Assembly (NCBI GenBank): GCA_964346295.1
Contig: CAYFUG010000003.1
Coordinates: 1 to 64,000 of the forward strand
DNA from: CAYFUG01 sp964346295
GTDB taxonomy: Bacteria > Patescibacteriota > Minisyncoccia > Moranbacterales > DUUL01
Direction of reading: 5' to 3'
DNA length: 64,000 nt
Numbering within the stretch: position 1 is the stretch's first letter; the number at the start of each line of letters is the position of its first letter. This document shows, in pieces, positions 42,453 through 49,508 of this stretch. The translations under genes were made by a program, and so were the position numbers. Under the pieces are notes generated by a model. The model did no database searches. It had not been told where the DNA came from and worked only from the letters and a program-made list of their open reading frames with translations.

Positions 42453-42542
42453 CAGAAATAGGAGTTAAAGATTGGAATTTGGAACTTAATAACAGGCTCC
42501 ACAAAAAATGAACTGGGGTCGAAAGTTTTTCGTGATATAAAA

Positions 42543-42662
42543 GTTTTAAATTTAGATGCGATTCTAGGCGCAGGCAAGGCTTCGCTTGAGTCGTACTAGA
42601 AGGTACGGCGAGACGAAAAGTAGCCTGCAACAACGAAGCGCACTAAATTTAAAAGTTTTAAG
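42543..42662. repeat. Palindromic element, family A, between two tRNA genes
   Basis: Arms AAGTTTTAAATTTAGATGCG and GCGCACTAAATTTAAAAGTTT are nearly exact inverses; the core is GTCGTACTAGAAGGTACGGCG. It sits between tRNA-Phe and tRNA-Gly. Confidence 0.8.
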
Positions 42663-42667
42663 CCCAA

Positions 42668-42742
42668 GCGGGCGTGGTTCAGTGGTAGAACATCTCCTTG
42701 CCAAGGAGAAGATCGCGAGTTCGATTCTCGTCGCCCGCTCCA
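42668..42742 (+). tRNA. tRNA-Gly, anticodon GCC
   Basis: Acceptor GCGGGCG/CGCCCGC, anticodon arm TCTCCTTGCCAAGGAGA with GCC, T arm GCGAGTTCGATTCTCGT. The gene ends T-CCA, so CCA is encoded. Confidence 0.97.
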
Positions 42743-43354
42743 ACATAAAATAGCCTCATTAAATTTGAGGCTGTTTTTGTTTCTTCAAAGCTCCCTTCTT
42801 GTGCATCAGAATTTAAAGAAGGACAAGCAAAGCAATAAGGATCCAATTGCAAAAAATAGAATACCGAACCGGGAATTACGCCTTCTGTCTTCTTCTCTCG
42901 ATACATCTTCTTCTCGGCATCCTTAATTAAATCATTATTATTCTCAAAGAACTCTTTTAAAAGACTCCTGTACTTTTGCCGGTGAATTCTCTTTATTAAT
43001 TCAACTTGCTTTCTAAAAATATCTAAATCTTCTCTTCTTGAACTCTCTAAGTTTTTATAATTTTCATTCAGAATTCCTTGTGAATAACCTATACCCTTGA
43101 TAATAGTCAAAAATAAAAGAAACTCACCCACAAAAAACAACAATGCATTACTCGCATTCTCAATTGCTAAAACCAAATCCTGCTATAACTCCAGCGGTAG
43201 TTGCTATCGTATAAATAAACTCAATCCCCTTAAAATAAACGTCTTCCGTTTTTTCGCTGTAAGAAATTAATACTGAGGAAAAAGATTGAAAAACAAGCCT
43301 TATTGCTCCTTTATGGAATTCCTCTAGCTCATCTAAGCTCAATTTATTTTTCAT
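42679..43354 (-). pseudogene. Two-helix membrane protein, frameshifted, running antisense into tRNA-Gly
   Basis: One minus frame (43160-43402; likely start ATG 43354, MKNKLSLDELEEF) ends GVIAGFGFSN. A second frame begins VLAIENASNALLFFVGEFLL and continues with a charged helical tail (NLESSRREDLDIFRKQVELI). Removing one base near 43167 joins them into a protein with two helices and a coiled tail. The second frame has no stop before the antisense of tRNA-Gly, so the last part is not a natural C-terminus. It may be a decaying gene or contain sequencing errors. The low GC content contrasts with uvrA. Confidence 0.4.
42748..42782 (+). terminator. Rho-independent terminator after tRNA-Gly
   Basis: AATAGCCTCA pairs with TTGAGGCTGTT around TTAAAT, followed by TTTGTTTC. 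Confidence 0.8.
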
Positions 43355-43537
43355 AACACTTTGAAGTCTTATGTTATTAGTTCTTAATATCACAACTCTC
43401 ATGAATAATCATTGCAACAAATATTTTCAATAAAGCCAAACCACCGAGCCACCAAAGCAACTAGACAACCAGAGTATTCCATGATACCATTGTTCTTTAG
43501 TCTGAATAATTCTTCTACTTCTTAACAAGTCTAGCTA

Positions 43538-46405
43538 ATGCCCAAATCAAAATCCTTCCCAACCTCCCATAGCCAACAATTTCTTTCTATCCGAGGGGCC
43601 CGCCAGAACAATCTCCAGAATATTGACTTGGATATTCCCAAGCACCAACTGGTGGTCATCACTGGCGTGTCCGGAAGCGGTAAAAGCTCCCTGGCCTTCG
43701 ATGTCATTTACCAAGAAGGTCTCCGTCGCTACCTGGAAAACCTCTCTCTTCAGGGAAAGTTCTTTCTTCAAGATCTTCAAAAGCCCCGCGTGAGGGCGAT
43801 TAAAAATCTTTCGCCCACACTGGCCCTCCGTCAAACCGCCAGCAACAAAACCCCCCGCTCCACCGTGGGTACTGCTACCGAAATTCACGAAATTTTTCGT
43901 ACTCTTTTAGCTCACTTTGGCACTCCCCACTGTCCTCAGTGTGACATTCCTCTTCAGAGAACTGATCCTGGGGAACTCCTAGAAAAACTCAGGCAACTTG
44001 CCAAAAACAGGCAACTTGCCATTCTAGCCCCCTGGGAGAGCAGTTCTTCGATGAATGCGGCGACCAATCTAGAGAATAAAAAGGCTGAGATTTTAGATAA
44101 AATCGAACGAGCCGGCTTTGCCAAGGTTTATACCGAAGAGAAGATTTATTCCCTAAAAGAACTCCGGGATAATTCTGATTGGAAACCCGAAAGTAAAATC
44201 TACATTTTAATCGATAAACTCACCCATCCCGGGAAAAACTTCGATACCGAAAGAGTCAGTGACTCTCTCCGCAGCGCCTTGGCAATTTCCCCCAATAATC
44301 AAGCCCTGGCTTTAATTAACAACCGGGAGAAAATCTCCTTCTCTGATCATTTCTTCTGTTCCCAATGCGACTTTCGCCTCCATCCTCTCTCTCGAAGAGA
44401 TTTTTCCTTTAACAATCCTCAGGGAGCTTGCCCTACTTGCTCCGGACTAGGAAAAGTCCTCTCTTTCGAAGAGCCACTCTTGGTTACCAACTCCAAACTC
44501 TCAATCTTAGAAGGTGCCATCGCCCCCCTTTCTCGCTCTTTGGGTAAGCTTTCACCTCGCTCCCGCCTCTTGCAAATATTACAGGCTTTCGCAGAAAAAA
44601 ATAACTTCCGCCTCGATCAACCGCTGGAGAAAATTTCTTCTGGACTTCTTAAGAAACTTTTCCGTTATCCTAAAGGTGAAAAGCTCACTATCTCAGGCGC
44701 TCGCGGTAAGCTAGAATCGATAACTTTTTACGGATTAATACCAGAACTAGAGCAGCGCCTCCAGCAGTCTACTAACGAGAATCAAAAAAATGAACTCAAG
44801 AAATACGCTCGTTGGAAAACCTGCTCTCTCTGCCAAGGCCACCGACTTAAGGAGAGCTTTTTAAAGGTAAAATTTGCCAGCCTTAGTTTAGTAGAGTTCA
44901 CTGGTTGGGAAATCAAAACTCTATCAGAATGGGCCGAAAAAGTTGATCCTAAAAACCTCGCCTCGGGCTCTCAAGAATTTCTCGCCGAATTGACTCCTCG
45001 CTTGGAAAATTTGGTGGAGGTTGGCTTGGGCTATTTAAGCCTAGGTCGTAGTACCGACAGTCTCTCCGGGGGAGAATTTCAACGCCTCCGCTTGGCTAGC
45101 CAGTTGCGCAGTCAATTGAGTGAAGTTATTTACATTTTAGATGAACCTTCCGCTGGTCTTCACCCTCAGGATACTCGCCGCCTCATCAAAACTCTTCGGA
45201 AATTTCCTGCTCAAAATAACTCTGTGTTGGTAGTAGAACACGACACTGAGATTATTCAAAACGCCGACTGGGTAATTGACATTGGACCACAGGGAGGCAC
45301 CAAAGGAGGCCAAGTGGTTTTTCAGGGTCCGCCTAAGAAGTTAACCACTACCGAAACCGAGACTGCTCGCCTCTTGAAACCGGATCACGCTAAAAATTTT
45401 CGCTCTCAGCAAAGAAAACCGGTAGCCCACCTCACTCTTCAAAAAGCCCGTTGCAACAATCTCAAAGACTTAACAGTTAAAATTCCCCTGGGTAATCTAA
45501 TCTCGGTTACCGGAGTTTCTGGTAGCGGAAAAAGTACCTTAATTAGCGATGTTTTAGCTCCCAATCTCAAGCGCCTCCTCAATCAAAAGCCCTTGGAAGA
45601 TTGTCAGGGCCTCCAGTTTAGTAAATCTTCAGAAGAAATCAGCAAAGTAATCATTGCCCGCCAAAGTCCTATTGGGCGCTCCAGCCGCTCCACAGTGGCC
45701 ACTTATACCGGAATTTTTGATCCGATCCGGGCTTTTTTTGCCGACACTCCTCAAGCTAAAGAAAAAGGCCTTGCGGCTAGCGCCTTTTCTTTTAATATGC
45801 GGGGCGGCCGCTGTGAGCACTGCCAAGGAGAAGGCCGGCAAAAAATTCCTATGGCTTTTATGGAAGATGTTTCCGCTCCCTGTTCGACTTGCCAGGGCAC
45901 TCGCTATAATGCCAAAGCTCTCTCTGTTAAGCGTCAAGGAGTCAATATTTCTCAAGTCCTAGAAATGAACTTAGAATATGCTTATCATTTCTTTGCCTTT
46001 CACGACTTAATTCGGCAACGCATCAAACCACTGCTGGATATCGGGTTAGGCTATCTGAAACTCGGCCAAGCTGCCCCAGAACTTTCCGGAGGAGAAGCCC
46101 AGCGCATTAAACTAGCTACTGAACTAGGCCGCAAAACTTATGGTCGAGCTCTTTTCGTTCTAGATGAGCCTACCATTGGACTTCATCTCAGTGATGCCGC
46201 TCGTCTCCTCAAAATTCTTCAAGCTCTAGTAAAAGAAGGCAACTCCGTGCTGTTAATTGAGCACAATTTAGACCTAATCACCGCTAGCGATCATGTCATC
46301 GAATTGGGACCCGGGGGCGGAAAAGCCGGCGGACAAATCATCTTTCAAGGCTCTCCTGCCCAACTAAAAAAAGCCTCCACCCCCACGGGGAAAGCTTTGA
46401 GATAA
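43538..46405 (+). CDS. uvrA: UvrABC excinuclease subunit A (divergent)
   Basis: The 955-residue protein has two ABC cassettes. The first has Walker A GVSGSGKSSLAFD, zinc site 1 (CPQC and CSQCDFRL, CPTCSGLGK) and signature LSGGEFQRLRLA. The second has GVSGSGKSTLISDVL, zinc module CEHCQGEGRQ to CSTCQGTRY and LSGGEAQRIKLA with LDEPTIGLH. UvrA with UvrB finds bulky DNA lesions. Some usual landmarks differ: NLSLQGKFFLQDLQKP replaces the standard SLSAYARQFL-type block, and ARQSPIGRSSRSTVATYTG replaces DQSPIGRTPRSNPATY. It might therefore be a UvrA2-like paralog. Confidence 0.9.
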   Translation: MPKSKSFPTSHSQQFLSIRGARQNNLQNIDLDIPKHQLVVITGVSGSGKSSLAFDVIYQEGLRRYLENLSLQGKFFLQDLQKPRVRAIKNLSPTLALRQTASNKTPRSTVGTATEIHEIFRTLLAHFGTPHCPQCDIPLQRTDPGELLEKLRQLAKNRQLAILAPWESSSSMNAATNLENKKAEILDKIERAGFAKVYTEEKIYSLKELRDNSDWKPESKIYILIDKLTHPGKNFDTERVSDSLRSALAISPNNQALALINNREKISFSDHFFCSQCDFRLHPLSRRDFSFNNPQGACPTCSGLGKVLSFEEPLLVTNSKLSILEGAIAPLSRSLGKLSPRSRLLQILQAFAEKNNFRLDQPLEKISSGLLKKLFRYPKGEKLTISGARGKLESITFYGLIPELEQRLQQSTNENQKNELKKYARWKTCSLCQGHRLKESFLKVKFASLSLVEFTGWEIKTLSEWAEKVDPKNLASGSQEFLAELTPRLENLVEVGLGYLSLGRSTDSLSGGEFQRLRLASQLRSQLSEVIYILDEPSAGLHPQDTRRLIKTLRKFPAQNNSVLVVEHDTEIIQNADWVIDIGPQGGTKGGQVVFQGPPKKLTTTETETARLLKPDHAKNFRSQQRKPVAHLTLQKARCNNLKDLTVKIPLGNLISVTGVSGSGKSTLISDVLAPNLKRLLNQKPLEDCQGLQFSKSSEEISKVIIARQSPIGRSSRSTVATYTGIFDPIRAFFADTPQAKEKGLAASAFSFNMRGGRCEHCQGEGRQKIPMAFMEDVSAPCSTCQGTRYNAKALSVKRQGVNISQVLEMNLEYAYHFFAFHDLIRQRIKPLLDIGLGYLKLGQAAPELSGGEAQRIKLATELGRKTYGRALFVLDEPTIGLHLSDAARLLKILQALVKEGNSVLLIEHNLDLITASDHVIELGPGGGKAGGQIIFQGSPAQLKKASTPTGKALR

Positions 46406-46449
46406 ATTTAAATTTTAGGGATCTTTGTTTTTTCAGAAACTAGTCCCTC

Positions 46450-47028
46450 TCATCCAAAAAGGATATCCGGAATAACCATAGGCAATACTGATCCAATACC
46501 AAAAGAAATTGCCAATATTACGAAAATTAGATAGATAAAATTTTTCTTGTCAGGTATAAATTTAAAAATAGCTAATAAGATAAGCGTCGTAATTAGAGAA
46601 ATTATCAAATAGATAGAAACAAAAATTGGTATTAACACAAAAAAAGGTGCCCCTCCAAAACTCAACAAAAACAAAGTCAATGAAATAGCAATCCCAGAAA
46701 TTAAGAAAGAAAATATCCAATCAATAATAACTTGAGAAGACTTATTTTTACGATCACTCCAGCAGCTAATCACATAATTAGCAAAAGAAAATCCTGGCAA
46801 AAAATTAAAAATGTACGACCCCAGGAGAACCGCTCCTGGATTAATCCCAGTTCCTAAGAATTCTCTGCCTCTTGCCAAAAATATTATTACAATAGCCAGT
46901 AGAAACCTATTTAAAAATAAAAAGGTGGCTACCATTAGTATCTTCCCTCCTGTATTTTTCCTATTATCGCCCCCTAGGTTTAATTGACTCTCCGAACCAT
47001 TCTCCGGAGAATTTAAATCTGTTTCCAC
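46450..47028 (-). CDS. Multi-pass membrane protein, unknown
   Basis: A GTG start gives 192 residues: a polar N-terminus of about 30 (SPENGSESQLNLGGDNRKN) and then five helices (about 30-50, 68-88, 104-123, 128-155, 163-188). An ATG at 46935 would remove the polar part. No family was recognised. It lies between uvrA and tRNA-Leu and is AT-rich relative to uvrA. Confidence 0.5.
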   Translation of the reverse strand: METDLNSPENGSESQLNLGGDNRKNTGGKILMVATFLFLNRFLLAIVIIFLARGREFLGTGINPGAVLLGSYIFNFLPGFSFANYVISCWSDRKNKSSQVIIDWIFSFLISGIAISLTLFLLSFGGAPFFVLIPIFVSIYLIISLITTLILLAIFKFIPDKKNFIYLIFVILAISFGIGSVLPMVIPDILFG

Positions 47029-47064
47029 TTGAATTTCTATTTTTATTTAAAATTAAAATAACCA

Positions 47065-47152
47065 TGGTGCCCGAGGCGGGAATCGAACCCGCACGAGTTA
47101 TGCACTCAAGGGATTTTAAGTCCCTCGCGTCTACCAATTCCGCCACCCGGGC
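47065..47152 (-). tRNA. tRNA-Leu, anticodon UAA
   Basis: A class II tRNA: acceptor GCCCGGG/CTCGGGC, anticodon arm GGGACTTAAAATCCC with TAA, long variable arm, T arm GCGGGTTCGATTCCCGC. CCA is encoded (complement of TGG at 47065-47067). Confidence 0.97.
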
Positions 47153-47257
47153 AAAACTATTTGATCCTAGCAAAAAACCAGGATCTTTACTTTGAGATCT
47201 TCAAATTCAAAAAAGGGCCAAGAGGTTCTGATTTTCGATCTTGCCCATAAAGCTAAG

Positions 47258-47377
47258 GGCTTTCATGTTTGGATGCGATTCTAGGAAAAATCGAGGCTTC
47301 GCTTGAGGCGTACTGAAAGGTACGGTGAAAGCGAAACGCAGGTTTTGACAACGAAGCGCGCCAAACAGGGAAGCCCC
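47258..47377. repeat. Palindromic element, family A
   Basis: Nearly identical to the copy at 52588: CTTTCATGTTTGGATGCGAT, core GAGGCGTACTGAAAGGTACGG, end GCGCCAAACAGGGAAG. It separates tRNA-Leu from the tRNA-Cys cluster. Confidence 0.85.
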
Positions 47378-47382
47378 TTGGA

Positions 47383-47465
47383 AAAGAGGTCGCATCCGGA
47401 ACTGTTATTCCGTCCGAGGAATAACAGCGGAGTTACAGGAGTTTTGCAGGCTCTCGCCTAACTAT
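47383..47465 (-). pseudogene. Decayed tRNA-Cys copy with hairpin insertion (1)
   Basis: AGGTCGCATCCGGAA, CGGAGTTACAGG and TTTTGCAGGCTCTCGCCTAAC align with tRNA-Cys. A 26-base hairpin (CTGTTATTCC with GGAATAACAG) replaces the T-loop region, and the 5' acceptor part is lost. Confidence 0.6.
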
Positions 47466-47479
47466 TTCAAATTCCTTTT

Positions 47480-47553
47480 TGGAGGTCGCATCCGGAATTG
47501 AACCGGAGTACAGGGTTTTGCAGACCCTTGCCTAACCACTCGGCCATGCGACC
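47480..47553 (-). tRNA. tRNA-Cys, anticodon GCA
   Basis: Acceptor GGTCGCA/TGCGACC, anticodon arm GGGTCTGCAAAACCC with GCA, T arm TCCGGTTCAATTCCGGA. Discriminator U and an encoded CCA (complement of TGG at 47480-47482). This is the only intact copy in the cluster. Confidence 0.95.
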
Positions 47554-47580
47554 TTATAAAAATGTAAAGTGCGGAATGCG

Positions 47581-47665
47581 CACTCGCATCCGGAACTGCG
47601 CCCCGAAGGGAATTAAACAGCGGAGTGCAGGGTTTTTTGCTTATTACTCGCCCAGCAACCTCATG
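47581..47665 (-). pseudogene. Decayed tRNA-Cys copy (2)
   Basis: CTCGCATCCGGAACTG, CAGCGGAGTGCAGGGTTTT and CTCGCCCAGCAACC resemble tRNA-Cys. The T-loop is replaced by a different insertion (CGCCCCGAAGGGAATTAAA). Confidence 0.45.
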
Positions 47666-47687
47666 TAAAATAAAATTGGGATGTTTG

Positions 47688-47745
47688 TTCGCGTCCGGAA
47701 CTGTTATTCCGGCCGAGGAATAACAGCGGAGTTACAGGAGTTTTC
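47688..47745 (-). pseudogene. Decayed tRNA-Cys copy with hairpin insertion (3)
   Basis: GTCCGGAACTGTTATTCCGG, CCGAGGAATAACAGCGGAG and TTACAGGAGTTTT match copy 1 closely, including the same inserted hairpin. It is truncated where a family-B repeat begins at 47746. Confidence 0.5.
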
Positions 47746-47782
47746 GGTTCCTCCTTTCAAAAAGAGAGCCAGGAGAATTGGG
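47746..47782. repeat. Short hairpin repeat, family B (variant)
   Basis: GGTTCCTCCTTTCAAAAAGA followed by GAGCCAGGAGAATTGGG. It joins directly onto the decayed tRNA-Cys copy 3. The 200 bases that follow are AT-rich with an AT-rich family-C stretch near 47955. Confidence 0.55.
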
Positions 47783-47991
47783 AAACTCAAATAAAATTCT
47801 TCAGCTTCTAGACTAGAACCAAAACTAACTAGTATCCTTTATACCAAACCTTGAAAAAATAAGCAAAGCGGAATTAATTTTAAAGCAACAAATTAACAAA
47901 CTCAAATCCGAGTCTAAAGCCAGCTCTGCTATTTATTAAGCCTTAATTCATTTTGATATTTAAAATTGTTTGAAAATTTGAAATTGAAAAT

Positions 47992-48579
47992 TCAAGACTC
48001 CTCCTCCAACGCCTCTAGCAACTTCGGTAATTTCTTAAAATCTCCTAGTAAAGTCTCCCGCAAGCTACCGTTATACAAAGCCGCTGCCGGATGATAACAA
48101 ACAAAAAAGGCTTGCTTTCCCAGTGGTGGAAAATCCCGTCGAAGTGCCCGTCCGTGGTACTGAGTGATTCCATAGCCCGGAAAGAACCGCTGCAAACTAT
48201 GGCGACCCAAAGTCACAATCACCTTAGGTTGAATAATTTGGAGCTGCCGCTCTAAAAAAGACCAACAAGTTTTTACCTCCTCTGGCAAAGGATCTCGATT
48301 ACCAGGTGGCCGACACTTGACCACATTAGCAATAAATACTTGCTCCCTGGTCAAATTAACTGAGGCCAAAAGCTCCTCTAAAAACTTACCTGCTGCTCCC
48401 ACAAACGGCCGCCCTTGCTGATCTTCGTTTTTGCCTGGCCCCTCGCCAATTAGCAAAATATCTGCCTCCGGGTCTCCCTCCCCGGGCACTGTTAAAGTCC
48501 TCTCCTCGTGCAGCAAGCACTGCTTACAAACCGCAATCTCTTGAGCCAGTTTTTCTAATTTTTGAGTTTTTTGAATCAT
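47992..48579 (-). CDS. Family 4 uracil-DNA glycosylase (Fe-S type)
   Basis: The 195-residue protein matches type-4 UDG. CKQCLLHEERTLTVPGEGDP gives two cluster Cys, then LIGEGPGKNEDQQGRPFVG, AGKFLEELL, ANVVKCRPPGNRDPLPEEV with the third Cys, CWSFLERQL with the fourth, and a C-terminal CYHPAAALYN motif. It removes uracil from DNA and carries a 4Fe-4S cluster. All four Cys are present. It is the first repair gene of the leftward block; about 40 bases separate it from the upstream membrane protein gene. Confidence 0.93.
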   Translation of the reverse strand: MIQKTQKLEKLAQEIAVCKQCLLHEERTLTVPGEGDPEADILLIGEGPGKNEDQQGRPFVGAAGKFLEELLASVNLTREQVFIANVVKCRPPGNRDPLPEEVKTCWSFLERQLQIIQPKVIVTLGRHSLQRFFPGYGITQYHGRALRRDFPPLGKQAFFVCYHPAAALYNGSLRETLLGDFKKLPKLLEALEEES

Positions 48580-48619
48580 TGATTAGCCAAAAATTTTTTA
48601 GCCAAATAAAGCCCCGCCA

Positions 48620-49213
48620 CTACAAGGGGATGTCTACGCCCAGTCGTTTCAGTAAAAAATCATACACCACCAAAATAATCGCAAACACAAACACCATCGC
48701 CACTGCCTTCCACTTCCAATGGTGCTTTCGGTGATAATCCCGATCCTTATGTTTAAAGACATCCAACAACTCGTCTCCGAATTTGATCGACAAGAAAGTC
48801 CCCAATCCAGAAAAAACAATGATCAGCCAAAAAGGCACTGGCTGATCCAAAATATGCTTAAAAAGAGCCAGGATCTTGGTCTGCTGATAAATATCTGGAT
48901 TTAAAAAGTAAGCATAAACATTCAAGCTAATCGCCGCGCCCCAGACCAAAATCTCTGCTATGAGCATTGGTATTCCCAACAGAATTCTCACTGGAAAATC
49001 AATTAAAAAACCGGCATCCGCAATCGGCGTACATAGCACAAAAAACGACCAGGTCAGCCAAGCAATCAACAACCCCTGACTCACTCCGTAGTGCCAAGAA
49101 ATAAAAATAAAGTAGCCCAAAAACACCGCCAAAACCATTCCGAATTTTAGCCCCACATGCCGATGCGTCTCATGTTTTAATTTCAATTGTGGTTTTTTTG
49201 TTTTTTTAGTCAT
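48620..49213 (-). CDS. Conserved membrane protein, unknown
   Basis: The 197-residue protein has a basic start and five helices (about 22-42, 46-66, 73-100, 125-148, 170-190). A His- and Lys-rich loop (KHKDRDYHRKHHWKWK) lies before the last helix. It has the look of CPR-conserved proteins of unknown role. It lies between secA and the UDG gene, all leftward. Confidence 0.6.
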   Translation of the reverse strand: MTKKTKKPQLKLKHETHRHVGLKFGMVLAVFLGYFIFISWHYGVSQGLLIAWLTWSFFVLCTPIADAGFLIDFPVRILLGIPMLIAEILVWGAAISLNVYAYFLNPDIYQQTKILALFKHILDQPVPFWLIIVFSGLGTFLSIKFGDELLDVFKHKDRDYHRKHHWKWKAVAMVFVFAIILVVYDFLLKRLGVDIPL

Positions 49214-49388
49214 AGACTGGACAGCTCGCTCCTAGTTAAAAAGGCGACTTAACCCCTACTTAGAGCCTTCCTGCTTAGATGGCATTCTACCAGTTTTATC
49301 CTAACAAAAAAATCGACCACTCAAATTAAGGCTTTCATCTTTGAGGAAAAGTCGATACTCCGGTATCCGTGCTGAAAATAAAATCCTA

Positions 49389-49508
49389 GGGCTTTTCATT
49401 TTTTAGGAAAGTTCTAGGCGCAATTGAGAATCGAAGTGAGCTGTACTGAGAAGTACAGTGAGCGAGAATCGGAAATTGCAACAACGAAATTTCCCAAAAA
49501 TGGAAGTC
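49389..49508. repeat. Palindromic element, family A
   Basis: Arms GGGCTTTTCATTTTTTAGG and GAAATTTCCCAAAAATGGAAG, core GAGCTGTACTGAGAAGTACAG. It ends at the secA stop (TGA, 49509-49511). A half copy (AAGGCTTTCATCTTTGAGG) lies at 49328-49347. Confidence 0.85.

Noticed and set aside
42376..42746. Short minus frames over tRNA-Phe and tRNA-Gly (ending RIELSTQGFSVLCSTTELPR or similar)
   Set aside because: These are antisense translations of tRNA genes and a family-A repeat, a well-known annotation artefact.
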